Of a DNA stretch of 64,000 bases, positions 23,761 through 32,091 are shown piece after piece. The notes beneath the pieces were generated by a model. It was not told where the DNA came from, did no database searches, and was given only the letters and a program-made list of their open reading frames with translations. The stretch spans positions 1-64,000 of the forward strand of contig ONPF01000002.1 in the NCBI GenBank assembly GCA_900319635.1, in the 5' to 3' direction. Position 1 is the first letter of the stretch. Each line of letters opens with the position of its first letter. The DNA comes from an uncultured Eubacteriales bacterium (GTDB taxonomy: Bacteria > Bacillota > Clostridia > Oscillospirales > Oscillospiraceae). The position numbers and the translations under genes were made by a program.

Positions 23761-26232
23761 TTATGCCTGTTCCTCTGCTTTTCGGAGCTGATGCCGGCTT
23801 AATATGGCCTCTGCCGGGTCGTCTGCCGGGCGGAAGATCTTGACATAGCCCTGCAGCGCCGCCGCCTTGGTGCGCAGGTTGCGGGAGCGGCCGTCGATGT
23901 ATATATCGCACTTCTCACGGCCGTTTTTCGCTTCCTGCACCAGGTTTGCCGCCGCGCTGTTGCCGTCGAAGGCCAGCAGCACGGAGGGACGGCGCTTGAA
24001 GATCTCATAGGCGAAGCTCTTGTAGAGTCCCAGCATGGTGGGCTCGATGGAGATGCGCACGGAGACGCCGCTCTGTCTCAGGCGATCCCGCTCTTTGGTA
24101 CTGATGCTGCTGGGCACAATGGCAAAGATCTCAAATCTGCCGGCATTCTGCTCCAACAGATAGCGCTCATAGCCGGAGAGTGAGCTGCCGATCACGAAGA
24201 AGACCTTCTCCGGGGCGGCTTCCCGCAAGAGCTTGTCCAGAATCGCCTGCCCCTGCCCGCGGAGCCGGGTGACATGGCGGTCGTTGTTGAAGCTGCCGCC
24301 GGCGATCACGATGGGGAGCTTTCCCGCAGGCAGCTCCCGGATCTGCTCCTGCAGAGCCTCCTGGGCGTCCAGCTTCCCGCTGTTTACCCAGAGCGCCTCA
24401 GAGGCCTTTTCTGTCTCTTCAATGCGAGAAGTGAGGAATTCGCCCACATCTTGATCCCCAAGCTCTTGCTCAAAGCGCTCCGCCTTCTCGCGGAAGATCC
24501 GTCGGCTTCCTGCCGCGATTTTCGCGTCGTGCTTTCGCATGAGGCAGAGCTCCTCCACGCTCAGATCCAGCAGCTTTTCCAGAGCGAGCTCTTCCTCGAT
24601 GGGGTCCGTGCCGTAAAGCGCGCAGCCGTCCGTCCCCTGGACGCAGAAGACGCCGGAACGCAGGAAGGTCTTCAGTGGGTGCAGGCTGGGGTCGGTGAGA
24701 TTGTTCAGACGCACGTTGGAGGTGATCTGAAACTCCAGCACCACCTCGTTCTCAATCAGATCCTGGATGAGCCGCTGCCCCTTGGGGCTGCGCAGATCGG
24801 CGGCGTAGAGGCCGTGGCCGATGCGGACATGGGGCATCTTCTGCCCGGGGGCCAGGGATTCCCGCACCAGGCGGACGCTGTTAGCCACATTGTCCCGCAG
24901 ACTGTCGTTTTCCCCCGCGTGAATGCGGATGACAAAGCCGGGATCCAGGGCGGCGATCCGCACAAGCTCCCGGATCACCGGGCGCAGCTCCAGAATGTCG
25001 TTAATCTCCTCGCCCAGAATGTCGCTGCCGGCCACATAGGGGTCTGCCGCCACGGCACGGAGCACCTGCAGGTTCTCCGCCAGATAGTCATTGGGGGTGA
25101 CAGCGTCTTTGATGATGGTCAGCGGCACTCGGCGGATCCCCGCCAGGAAGCGGATCAGCACGCCGGTTTCCCGGGTGACGGCGGGCATGACCGCGTGAAC
25201 CTGGCGCAGCATCTCGGCGGCTTCCTTCTTCTTGACCAGAGAGGTGTCGGAGATCTCCACATATTCGATGCCGCAGCGGGCGTAGGAGCGGGCGATCCAC
25301 AGGAGCTTGTCCTGAAAGAGCGTGTTGCCGCGGTAGTCTGGATCCTCCCGGTCGGCCAGCATCCGGGCGCAGAGGCGCAGGATGTCGGGGTCGGGAATCT
25401 GCTCCAGACTGCGCAGAGAGACAGGGGCGTCCGAAGGGATCCCCTTGGTGAATACATAGCGATAGAGATAGACCTTTTCCAGATTGGCAAAGACGGCCTG
25501 ACCGTCCTTGGGAATGGTCAGAGAATTGCGGATCTGCACGATGTTCCAGGCGGCGTCCGGGAGATTGCCCAGGATCAGATCGGCAAAGTTCAGAAAGGTG
25601 TTGTCGTCAATGCGGCGCTCCCGGTATTTGCCGGTCAGGGCGGAGTCGGCAAAACGCTGCGCAACCAGTGCACGCTGGGTCTCCAGCGCCGTCCGCTGCC
25701 TGTCGCTGATGCGCAGCCCCAGCTTTTTGATGTAGTACAGGGGATAGCGGATCTGGTGGCAGATGCCCAGGGCGATCAGAATGTCCGGGGAAAGGTTGGC
25801 GTTCATGTGGGTGTGCAGGTCGGTGCGGAATTTGCACTCGCTGCGGATGTAGGTCTTCACGATGGTTCGCATCTCATCCAGGCGGTAGTCTTTGGTCTGG
25901 CTCATCAGCGTCTTGGAGATCGCGGGGATGGAGGCCTTCAGCTCGACGCTGCCGTCAGGCCAGATGTTGGCCACCTTGGTATTGCCCAGGCGGAAGATGA
26001 AAAGCTCGCGGTTCTGCCCGTCCACATAGCTGGGCACGGTGCCGCGGATCACCTTGAGCCCCTGCTCGTCCTCGCTGATGGGGAGCTTGCAGAGCCGGGC
26101 CAGGTTCGTGATCAGATTACCGCTGTGATGGTTCGGTGTGCGCAGGACATAGCGCAGCCCCTCCGCGTCCCGGTAGAGCTCCACCACGATGTCCTTTTCC
26201 TTGTCCAGATAGAATTGGCCGAAGCGTTCCAT
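23761..26232 (-). CDS. Adenosine/AMP deaminase-like protein fused to a C-terminal nucleotide-binding-like domain
   Basis: The 823-residue protein has three parts. Residues 1-130 are unassigned. Residues about 132-560 look like the adenosine/AMP deaminase TIM barrel: H140 and H142 in DLHTHMNANL, H438 and E441 in IRIHAGEND, H473 in RIGHGLY, SNVRLNNL near 505, and D535 in QGTDGCALYGTD, so the metal and catalytic positions appear present. Residues about 639-805 form an alternating strand-helix domain with VIAGGSFNN, FVIGSSLSGYE, FAIVPSSI and LLAFDGNSAAANL, reminiscent of SLOG/LOG nucleotide-sensor folds; this is inference. A nucleotide-related or defence role is possible. It stands alone between two repeat elements. 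Confidence 0.65.
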   Translation of the reverse strand: MERFGQFYLDKEKDIVVELYRDAEGLRYVLRTPNHHSGNLITNLARLCKLPISEDEQGLKVIRGTVPSYVDGQNRELFIFRLGNTKVANIWPDGSVELKASIPAISKTLMSQTKDYRLDEMRTIVKTYIRSECKFRTDLHTHMNANLSPDILIALGICHQIRYPLYYIKKLGLRISDRQRTALETQRALVAQRFADSALTGKYRERRIDDNTFLNFADLILGNLPDAAWNIVQIRNSLTIPKDGQAVFANLEKVYLYRYVFTKGIPSDAPVSLRSLEQIPDPDILRLCARMLADREDPDYRGNTLFQDKLLWIARSYARCGIEYVEISDTSLVKKKEAAEMLRQVHAVMPAVTRETGVLIRFLAGIRRVPLTIIKDAVTPNDYLAENLQVLRAVAADPYVAGSDILGEEINDILELRPVIRELVRIAALDPGFVIRIHAGENDSLRDNVANSVRLVRESLAPGQKMPHVRIGHGLYAADLRSPKGQRLIQDLIENEVVLEFQITSNVRLNNLTDPSLHPLKTFLRSGVFCVQGTDGCALYGTDPIEEELALEKLLDLSVEELCLMRKHDAKIAAGSRRIFREKAERFEQELGDQDVGEFLTSRIEETEKASEALWVNSGKLDAQEALQEQIRELPAGKLPIVIAGGSFNNDRHVTRLRGQGQAILDKLLREAAPEKVFFVIGSSLSGYERYLLEQNAGRFEIFAIVPSSISTKERDRLRQSGVSVRISIEPTMLGLYKSFAYEIFKRRPSVLLAFDGNSAAANLVQEAKNGREKCDIYIDGRSRNLRTKAAALQGYVKIFRPADDPAEAILSRHQLRKAEEQA

Positions 26233-26272
26233 AAAACCTCACTTTTCCTTGTCGGAGATGGCATTCGTCTTA

Positions 26273-26434
26273 TACTAATACCTGATAAAAAGCTTTAGAA
26301 AGATTTTCGAGGCAGAATTGTGTCAGGCGAGGCGCTTTCTGCAGAGCATAATGGAGATATATGGTCAAGGAAAGCAACGAAGCATGGCGCAATTCTGCCC
26401 GGAAAGAATCAAAGGTTTTTATTAGGTGTTAGTA
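26273..26434. repeat. MITE-like long-hairpin element, copy 2 (complete)
   Basis: The 162-bp element is bounded by TACTAA (26273) and TTAGTA (ending 26434). The first about 65 bp are an imperfect inverted repeat of the last about 65 bp, with a loop of about 28 nt, so the whole element can fold into one hairpin. TA dinucleotides at both ends fit a TA target-site duplication, as in Tc1/IS630-type MITEs; that is inference. Copy 1 at 1-153 is in the opposite orientation. Confidence 0.85.
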
Positions 26435-27234
26435 TTATCGGGGCTGCGCAGGATCATGCGGATCAGGGCGAATCTCGCCCGTTTCGGCAGCAGATCAAAC
26501 AGGATCAGAAGGGGATTGCGGTTGATCGCGTAGGCAAAGCGGGGGGATCTGGCGTGAAAGATCCGGTCGAGCTTCTCCGCGATTTTCGCGGGCGGGATCC
26601 GGCGCGCCTCCACCCGATCCACGATGTCCCGAAAGCGCCTGGCGTTGCAGGCATACAGACGGGTGTCGCGGCAGAAGGCGTCCAGCTGGCGGGTGGAGTC
26701 CCCGAGCATGCCGGTGTCCACGGCTCCGGCCCGCAGCACCGATACATGCACGCCTAAAAGCTGCAGTTCCATCTGCAGGGAATAGGCGTACTTGTCCAGC
26801 GCCGTCTTCGTGATCCCGTAGAGACCCGTGAAGGGCAGGGGATCGCGCGCTGCAAGCTCGCTGGTCACCAGGATCACACGGGAGTCTTTTTTCAAAAGAG
26901 GCAGGAAGCAACGGTTCACCAGATAGGCGCCGCCCAGATTGATCCGCAGCGCGCGTTCAAAGGCGGCCGGCGTGATCTCCACCAGGGAATCGAGCACATA
27001 GATCCCCGCCAGATGGATGATTCCGCAGAGCTGAGTTTCCACTGCACAAACGGCCTCGTAGGCTGCCGCGACGCTTTTTTCATCCGTCACGTCGGCCTGC
27101 AGAGGCACCACGTTTTCCCGCGGGGCGCACTTCACCCGATCCAGGGCATAGACCCGGTAGCCCTGCGCGGTAAAGAGCTCCACGGCGGCCTTTCCCATGC
27201 CGCCTCCCGCGCCTGTAATCAAAATGCTATTCAT
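26422..27234 (-). CDS. Short-chain dehydrogenase/reductase
   Basis: The 270-residue classical SDR has the NAD(P) motif TGAGGGMGKA (T7-A16), LAGIY at 76-80 and the catalytic S125, Y139 and K143 (YGITK). The substrate is unknown. ATG 27234 is chosen because the Rossmann motif follows at the normal distance; a longer frame upstream looks non-homologous, and no strong ribosome site is visible. The last codons and the TAA stop (26422-26424) lie inside the MITE-like element, so the insertion has probably replaced the original C-terminus. Confidence 0.85.
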   Translation of the reverse strand: MNSILITGAGGGMGKAAVELFTAQGYRVYALDRVKCAPRENVVPLQADVTDEKSVAAAYEAVCAVETQLCGIIHLAGIYVLDSLVEITPAAFERALRINLGGAYLVNRCFLPLLKKDSRVILVTSELAARDPLPFTGLYGITKTALDKYAYSLQMELQLLGVHVSVLRAGAVDTGMLGDSTRQLDAFCRDTRLYACNARRFRDIVDRVEARRIPPAKIAEKLDRIFHARSPRFAYAINRNPLLILFDLLPKRARFALIRMILRSPDNTNT

Positions 27235-27313
27235 ACAGCTTTCACGCCCGTTCTTTTCATAAACCGTTGTATTAATTGGCCAATCTTTTGCAGGACATAA
27301 GAGCGCCGCGCAT

Positions 27314-27444
27314 TCCACATGCCTCGGAGCAGCAGATCAAAAAAATGGCTTGTATTCGACCCACTGGCTCATCCCAATGAGGGAATGGGCAATTCCCCGG
27401 TATGGGCAAAGGTTGAGACAGTAAGTTGAATATCGACAAACCAG
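27314..27444. repeat. 130-bp intergenic repeat, copy A
   Basis: This non-coding block is about 85-90% identical by eye to 28735-28866. Shared words include GGCTTGTATTCGACCCAC, GAATGGGCAATT and GGTTGAGACAGTAAGTTGAA. It lies just downstream (minus-strand sense) of the GNAT gene that ends at 27464. Confidence 0.8.
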
Positions 27445-27463
27445 AATTTGTCTCTTTAAAAAT

Positions 27464-27925
27464 TCAGAACAGATGACAAATCAGATTGAATGAATCCGGC
27501 ACATCTTCATCAATGTATCCCGAATCAATGAAACCATGTTTCTCATATAAACGGATTGCCTCATCATCTTCCATTTTTACACACACTTCTACATGATCAA
27601 AATGTCTTTCTTTTCGTAATTCATTGAGTATCAATCCAAGTGCGGCAGAACCATATCCCTTGCCCTGATATCGCTGGTCGATCATAAACTGCTGAAGTTC
27701 GTAACCGAGAGGTTCATCAGTAAACTCTCTCACAAGGGCAACACCGATTACAGTATCATTGTTTTCAATAACAAGAATCTTTCCGTTACAGTTGCGATAA
27801 ACATAGCCCCTGGCAAGAATTCCGATCGCAGATGCAAGAAAGCCCTTCTGGTAATCCTTCACCGACAAAGAGGCTACATCAAGCCAATTATCTTCAGTAA
27901 CGTCCGTAAGCCTAAGCATATTCAT
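27464..27925 (-). CDS. GNAT-family N-acetyltransferase (diamine acetyltransferase-like)
   Basis: The 153-residue protein has the GNAT acetyl-CoA loop in DQRYQGKGYGSAAL and a C-terminal LYEKHGFIDSG segment. The N-terminus (LRLTDVTEDNWLDVASLSV) resembles the polyamine/diamine acetyltransferase subgroup; the actual substrate is not known. ATG 27925 is chosen because AAAGGACA lies just upstream. The gene is AT-richer than its surroundings and sits in a run of small minus-strand genes. Confidence 0.82.
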   Translation of the reverse strand: MNMLRLTDVTEDNWLDVASLSVKDYQKGFLASAIGILARGYVYRNCNGKILVIENNDTVIGVALVREFTDEPLGYELQQFMIDQRYQGKGYGSAALGLILNELRKERHFDHVEVCVKMEDDEAIRLYEKHGFIDSGYIDEDVPDSFNLICHLF

Positions 27926-27949
27926 TTGTCCTTTCAAATCCCGATTAGC

Positions 27950-28264
27950 TTACTTCTTTTTCTTCGTAGCCGGAAGCTCCGCATACATCGCATCCACCAG
28001 TTCTCTCAGAAACTCCCTGTTATCCACATCATCCACAAGCAGCATCTCTTTCCCGCCGTCGTAGGCCAGCTCCCTCTCTGCATGGGGCATCAAGGCCAGA
28101 GCGGCCTTCACGGGCTTCACAAGGAAGCGGTCATCGTAAATGCCGCCGACCACCTTGCCGCGATAATAGAGGATGTATTCTCCCATCATCGCCCGATAAG
28201 ATACGTCATCCAGTTCCGACAACTGCTCCAATATGAAATCCAGATATTCTTTGCTTGACGCCAT
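27950..28264 (-). CDS. TfoX/Sxy N-terminal-domain protein
   Basis: The 104-residue protein matches the TfoX N-terminal domain: SYRAMMGEYILYYRGKVVGGIYDDRFLVKP, with the conserved MMGEY and GG-DDR pieces here shortened. Stand-alone TfoX-N proteins are common and of unclear function; only the larger Sxy proteins are known to control competence. The C-terminus is Lys-rich (TKKKK). It lies between two GNAT genes with short gaps and is probably co-transcribed with them. Confidence 0.8.
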   Translation of the reverse strand: MASSKEYLDFILEQLSELDDVSYRAMMGEYILYYRGKVVGGIYDDRFLVKPVKAALALMPHAERELAYDGGKEMLLVDDVDNREFLRELVDAMYAELPATKKKK

Positions 28265-28279
28265 AGGACAATTCTCCGC

Positions 28280-28681
28280 TCACATTTTGATGAAAGCAAG
28301 GCAGCCAAGATCGTCGGATGCGGTAAAGCCCGCCGAACGATAGAACGCCTTCGTCTTTTCCGTGTTGTCCGTCAGCAGCTCCATCTGGTAAACGTCTTGA
28401 TACCGCTCCATGACGGCCTGCAGCAGTTTGCTTCCGATGCCTTGACGCTGGTATTCCGACAGAACGATGATATCCTGCACAAACACGATCGTCCGCCCGT
28501 CACCGACCGCTCGGATGATTCCCACCAATCGATCAGAATCATACGCTCCGAGTACACAAAGAGAATTTGCATAGGCCTCCCGAAGAGTGTCGACCCGCTC
28601 CAGGTAGTTCATCCAGCCGACGCTCTCATATAGATTTACGATCTCATCCAATTGGAAATGGTCATACTCTTTAATTGTCAT
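28280..28681 (-). CDS. GNAT-family N-acetyltransferase
   Basis: The 133-residue protein has the GNAT fold, with acetyl-CoA loop SEYQRQGIGSKLLQ and the C-terminal KAFYRSAGFTASDD. The start ATG 28681 follows GAGGGAA; an in-frame extension upstream is cysteine-rich and runs into the 130-bp repeat, so it is rejected. The acceptor substrate is unknown. Confidence 0.85.
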   Translation of the reverse strand: MTIKEYDHFQLDEIVNLYESVGWMNYLERVDTLREAYANSLCVLGAYDSDRLVGIIRAVGDGRTIVFVQDIIVLSEYQRQGIGSKLLQAVMERYQDVYQMELLTDNTEKTKAFYRSAGFTASDDLGCLAFIKM

Positions 28682-28734
28682 AATTCCCTCTACATCGAAA
28701 CAGCTGACGCAGCATGTGCCAACAAACCCACCGC

Positions 28735-28866
28735 CTTCACATGCCTTGGAGCAGCAGGTCAAATAAAAAGGCTTGTATTCGACCCACCGGTTCATCCCAA
28801 TGAAGGAATGGGCAATTTCCCGGTATCGGTCGAGGTTGAGACAGTAAGTTGAATATCAGCAGACCA
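28735..28866. repeat. 130-bp intergenic repeat, copy B
   Basis: This is a direct repeat of copy A (27314-27444), separated by about 1.3 kb carrying three genes. It starts CATGCCTTGGAGCAGCAGG and ends GTAAGTTGAATATC. In minus-strand sense it follows the stop of the gene at 28879. Confidence 0.8.
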
Positions 28867-28878
28867 AAGAATAAAGAA

Positions 28879-29133
28879 TTATGCCTTTCTTTGACTTGCT
28901 TTCCATTTTAACCACAGGGGGCTGAGAAGTGTTGCCTTAGGATCTGTCTGAATTGTGTAGCACGGGAAATTTTTACAATGCCCGCAAGATACGAGTTCTT
29001 TTTGTATCGCACAATCTCTTGCATAGCATACTCCACTTGCATTGCCCTGGACGCACCCGAGACATTCTTTTTCCAAAAAGCTGGGACATTGTCCGCAATA
29101 GTAGCCGCATTTTCCCAACAGTTCTTTATCCAT
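28879..29133 (-). CDS. Small cysteine-rich protein, DUF3795-like
   Basis: The 84-residue protein contains a cysteine pattern typical of DUF3795: CGYYCGQCPSF, CLGC, CYARDC and CGHCKNFPC. Metal binding is likely; the function is unknown. ATG 29133 is preferred over a GTG five codons upstream, because GAGGA lies 8 nt before it. It begins 11 nt after the stop of the HEAT-repeat gene on the same strand. Confidence 0.75.
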   Translation of the reverse strand: MDKELLGKCGYYCGQCPSFLEKECLGCVQGNASGVCYARDCAIQKELVSCGHCKNFPCYTIQTDPKATLLSPLWLKWKASQRKA

Positions 29134-29144
29134 TTGATATGTCC

Positions 29145-29768
29145 TCACAAAACCAAATTTGTATAATTTGCCTCCGTCGCCCTTATTGCACCCAGGCAGT
29201 GAATCCTTACAACGCGACTATAGTCGGTTTCGGACATCTGCCGCAGCAGCTCCAGATACGGCCTGACGAACTCCGGTCTGCGTTTGCCGAGAACGCGGAA
29301 GATCTCCGGCGCTTCCATTCTGACCTTATCATTCGCGTCGTGCAGGAGCGTTTCAAACACCGGCATATGATCCTTATAGACGTCCGGCATGTTCGTTGCG
29401 ATGTTTTCTGATGCCCAGATAAACGCCAGCCGGACCTTCGGCTCTTCATCACAGGCGAAGCGGAACAGGTCGGTCCAATACGGCTCGATCACAGGATAGC
29501 TGCCCCGCCCGATCCTGCCGAGAGCGTTCACAGCACGATCACGCAAAAGCGGCTCCGGGCTGTCAAGGAGGGAAGCTATGGCTGGAACCGCATCCTGTAC
29601 GGACTGAGGGTAGACAAGGCCCATTTCGCCCAGCAGCCAGAGCGCCTTGGCCTGTATCTTTACGGAGTCATGGGTGAGGAGAGACGAAACATAGGGAATG
29701 CTTTCTTCCCATCTGTCCTTCTCTTTTGTCAGGGCTCCGAGCTCTTTATAAAGTTCTGCTTCGGTCAT
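29145..29768 (-). CDS. HEAT-repeat protein
   Basis: The 207-residue, mostly helical protein is made of HEAT-like helical pairs of about 35-40 residues, for example KIQAKALWLLGEMG, LLRDRAVNALGRIGRG, KVRLAFIWASENIAT and KVRMEAPEIFRVLGKR. Such proteins are scaffolds for protein-protein contacts. No enzymatic motif is present. It probably shares a transcript with the DUF3795-like gene. Confidence 0.8.
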   Translation of the reverse strand: MTEAELYKELGALTKEKDRWEESIPYVSSLLTHDSVKIQAKALWLLGEMGLVYPQSVQDAVPAIASLLDSPEPLLRDRAVNALGRIGRGSYPVIEPYWTDLFRFACDEEPKVRLAFIWASENIATNMPDVYKDHMPVFETLLHDANDKVRMEAPEIFRVLGKRRPEFVRPYLELLRQMSETDYSRVVRIHCLGAIRATEANYTNLVL

Positions 29769-29814
29769 ATCACTGGCCTCTCATACAGGAATATAGCTGT
29801 GCTGAAAAGAATGC

Positions 29815-30330
29815 TCAAGCTAAGTTCAGTTTATAATAATGGGCATCAAAATAGGTCTCTTCCCCCCATTTTTTATAGCGGGTTTTTCTGTCCTCTGAAA
29901 ACCCAAATTTGCGAAGAAGTGCAACTGACGCAAGATTGATATCGGCCACTTCTCCCGTGATGGATTTGCCGCCTTCCGCCTTTACCCAGCGGATGATAGC
30001 ATCAATCACTTCAGTTCCAAGGCCTTCTTTCCAATGCTCTTTTGAGATGCAATACCCGATATCGTAATTCCCGTTTTCAGGGAATATGCAGCAGGTACCG
30101 ACAGGTGTACCATTCTCTTTCCATTCAGCAACTAGATAATACCCTTCAGGGTTGTCTTCCATCTCATCAACACATTTGAGATACGCTTCGTCCATGTTCT
30201 CACGGACAGGGTCGCTCATATACTGTCCGTTTTCCTTGTCTCCCCATAGAGACAGCGTAAAGTCTTTATCAGACTTCCGCCAGGAACGAATTGTTAATCT
30301 TGGCGTTTCTAAGTTCTCGATAAAAAGCAT
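29815..30330 (-). CDS. GNAT-family acetyltransferase, RimJ/RimL type
   Basis: The 171-residue protein begins with the RimJ/L-type ETPRLTIRSWRKSD and has DIGYCISKEHWKEGLGTEVIDAI and NLASVALLRKFGFSED. The family acetylates protein N-termini or small molecules; this substrate is unknown. It is AT-richer than the flanking housekeeping genes and is first in the minus-strand accessory run. Confidence 0.85.
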   Translation of the reverse strand: MLFIENLETPRLTIRSWRKSDKDFTLSLWGDKENGQYMSDPVRENMDEAYLKCVDEMEDNPEGYYLVAEWKENGTPVGTCCIFPENGNYDIGYCISKEHWKEGLGTEVIDAIIRWVKAEGGKSITGEVADINLASVALLRKFGFSEDRKTRYKKWGEETYFDAHYYKLNLA

Positions 30331-30369
30331 TGAGCGTCTTTCTCCTTCAAATTCTAACTTAATGCACTG

Positions 30370-30486
30370 ACATCCAAATCACAGCCTCAACCCGCTGTTA
30401 TCCAAACCACTAACTCAACCCTGCCGAAAAAACATCCAAACCGGCCACCCAACCCTATGACATCTAAATGGCCTACTCAACCCTCC
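30370..30486. repeat. Four imperfect tandem units
   Basis: Four units of about 28-37 bp share a core of ATCCAAA (or ATCTAAA), then 6-9 variable bases, then CTCAACCC or CCAACCC. They lie in the gap upstream of the RimJ/L-type gene. No coding potential is seen. Confidence 0.6.
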
Positions 30487-30597
30487 GACCGGAGCGATTG
30501 ATATGTTCTGATAGAGCGATTTTTGCGGTCAAATCGTCTCTCCGGCACTGATGCCCGGATGTCAGAAAAACCCGGAAATACGGCACTTTCTACTGCC

Positions 30598-31962
30598 TTA
30601 TGTGTCTTTCCGTGACATCAATACTACTGTCTCCACATGGCAGGTGCGCGGGAACATGTCCACCGCGGTGACCGCCCGCAGGGTATAGCCGAGCCCCTGG
30701 AAGCGCAGAATATCACGGGCAAGGGTGGCGGGATTGCAGGAAACATAGACCACCCGTTCCGGCTCCATGGAGGCCACGGCGGCGACGGCCTCCTCGCTCA
30801 TGCCCTTGCGCGGCGGATCCACTACCACGACCCGGGGCTTGAGCCCGCGGGAGGCGAGGGCCTTTGCCGCCTCGCCCGCGTCGCCGCAGAGAAATTCCGC
30901 GTTCCCGACGCCGTTTCGCGCGGCGTTCTCCCGGGCGTTTTCCACTGCCTCCGGCACGATCTCCGCGCCGATGACACGGCCGGCGTCCCGCGCCATGCGG
31001 AGACTGATGGTGCCCGCGCCGCAGTAGAGATCAAAGACCAGATCGTCCTTCCCCGCGGCGGCATATTGGGCGGCCTTCTCGTAGAGCCGCTCCGCCTGGG
31101 GTGGATTGATTTGGAAAAAGGCCTGGGGCGCGATGGAAAACTCCAGCCCGCACAGCCTGTCATGCAGCATGGGCTCGCCCCAGGGCGTGTAGAAATCCCC
31201 GGAGAGCACGGTGTTGCCCCGGCTTTTGTTGATGTTCAGCACGATCCCGGTAAGCTCCGGGCAGCGGCTGCGCAAAAATTCCGTGAGCGCGGCGGTTTTC
31301 GCGCCGAAGCCGGAGGCGGAGCTGATGCAGAGCACCGCATCCCCGGTCTGCCGCGCCTGGCGGCAGAAGACGTGCCGCACCGTGCCCTTGCCGCTTGCCT
31401 CGTCATAGGCGCTTAGCCCCTCAGCCCGAAGAAAATCCACCACCGCGGCGGCGCAGCGGCAGCTCAGCTCCGACTGTAAAAGACAGCGGTCGATGGGGAT
31501 CAGGTCGTGGCTCCGTTCCCGGTAAAAGCCATAGGCGGCCTGCCCGTCTACCTGCGCCACGGCAAAAATGGCCTTGTTGCGGTAGTGCGCGGTCTCCGAG
31601 CTGCCCAGGATCTCCGTTGCCTGCACGCTCTGCTTACCGATATGCTGCAGCGCGGCGTTGACCCGATCCAGCTTGAAGCGCAGCTCCTCTTCATAGCGCA
31701 TATGCCGGGTGTCGCAGCCGCCGCACTTGCCGGCACAGGGACAGTCCGGCTCCACACGGGCAGGGGAGGAGCGCAGCAGCTTTTCGCCCTTTGCGTAGAT
31801 GGTGCTGCTGCCGACCTTCAGGAGCTTGATGTCCCATTCCTCTCCGGGGATCGCGCCGGGCACGAAAATCGCCCGCCCGTCCACATGGCAGACGCCCTGG
31901 GCCTCGGAGCCCCAGCCGTCGATCGTAACGGTCAATATTTGATTTTTTCTTAATTCTTCCAT
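30598..31962 (-). CDS. rlmD: 23S rRNA (uracil-5-)-methyltransferase, RlmD/RumA family
   Basis: The 454-residue SAM enzyme has an N-terminal TRAM domain (1-60), an Fe-S cysteine cluster CPCAGKCGGC near residue 75, the SAM motif DLYCGAGTISL, DPPRKGM and the catalytic Cys in YVSCNPATLARD. It makes m5U in 23S rRNA; Gram-positive homologues may modify two sites. Start ATG 31962 matches the family N-terminus (MEELRKNQ); no strong ribosome site is visible. The frame stays open far upstream but overlaps the divergent lipoprotein gene. Confidence 0.93.
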   Translation of the reverse strand: MEELRKNQILTVTIDGWGSEAQGVCHVDGRAIFVPGAIPGEEWDIKLLKVGSSTIYAKGEKLLRSSPARVEPDCPCAGKCGGCDTRHMRYEEELRFKLDRVNAALQHIGKQSVQATEILGSSETAHYRNKAIFAVAQVDGQAAYGFYRERSHDLIPIDRCLLQSELSCRCAAAVVDFLRAEGLSAYDEASGKGTVRHVFCRQARQTGDAVLCISSASGFGAKTAALTEFLRSRCPELTGIVLNINKSRGNTVLSGDFYTPWGEPMLHDRLCGLEFSIAPQAFFQINPPQAERLYEKAAQYAAAGKDDLVFDLYCGAGTISLRMARDAGRVIGAEIVPEAVENARENAARNGVGNAEFLCGDAGEAAKALASRGLKPRVVVVDPPRKGMSEEAVAAVASMEPERVVYVSCNPATLARDILRFQGLGYTLRAVTAVDMFPRTCHVETVVLMSRKDT

Positions 31963-32091
31963 AAAAATAAGTTTAACATATTCGCAGGCGGAAGACAATG
32001 CGCCACAGGCAAACATTTTTGGAAATCTTTCTATTTCATATTTCGCGTTTACACTCAAATAATAGGAGCGTAATTCTTGAGGAGGCGCAAT

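Noticed and set aside
23761..26232. RADAR-type defence operon
   Set aside because: The deaminase part suggested RdrB, but no adjacent ATPase of RdrA type exists and the C-terminal domain differs from what I would expect.
24274..26298. 674-codon plus-strand frame opposite the deaminase-like gene
   Set aside because: Antisense of a protein with clear deaminase-type metal motifs; no start signal or recognisable domain.
27314..28866. Integron-type cassette array with attC sites
   Set aside because: The small same-strand genes and repeats suggested it, but the repeat lacks a GTTRRRY core and clear attC arms, and no integron integrase is visible.
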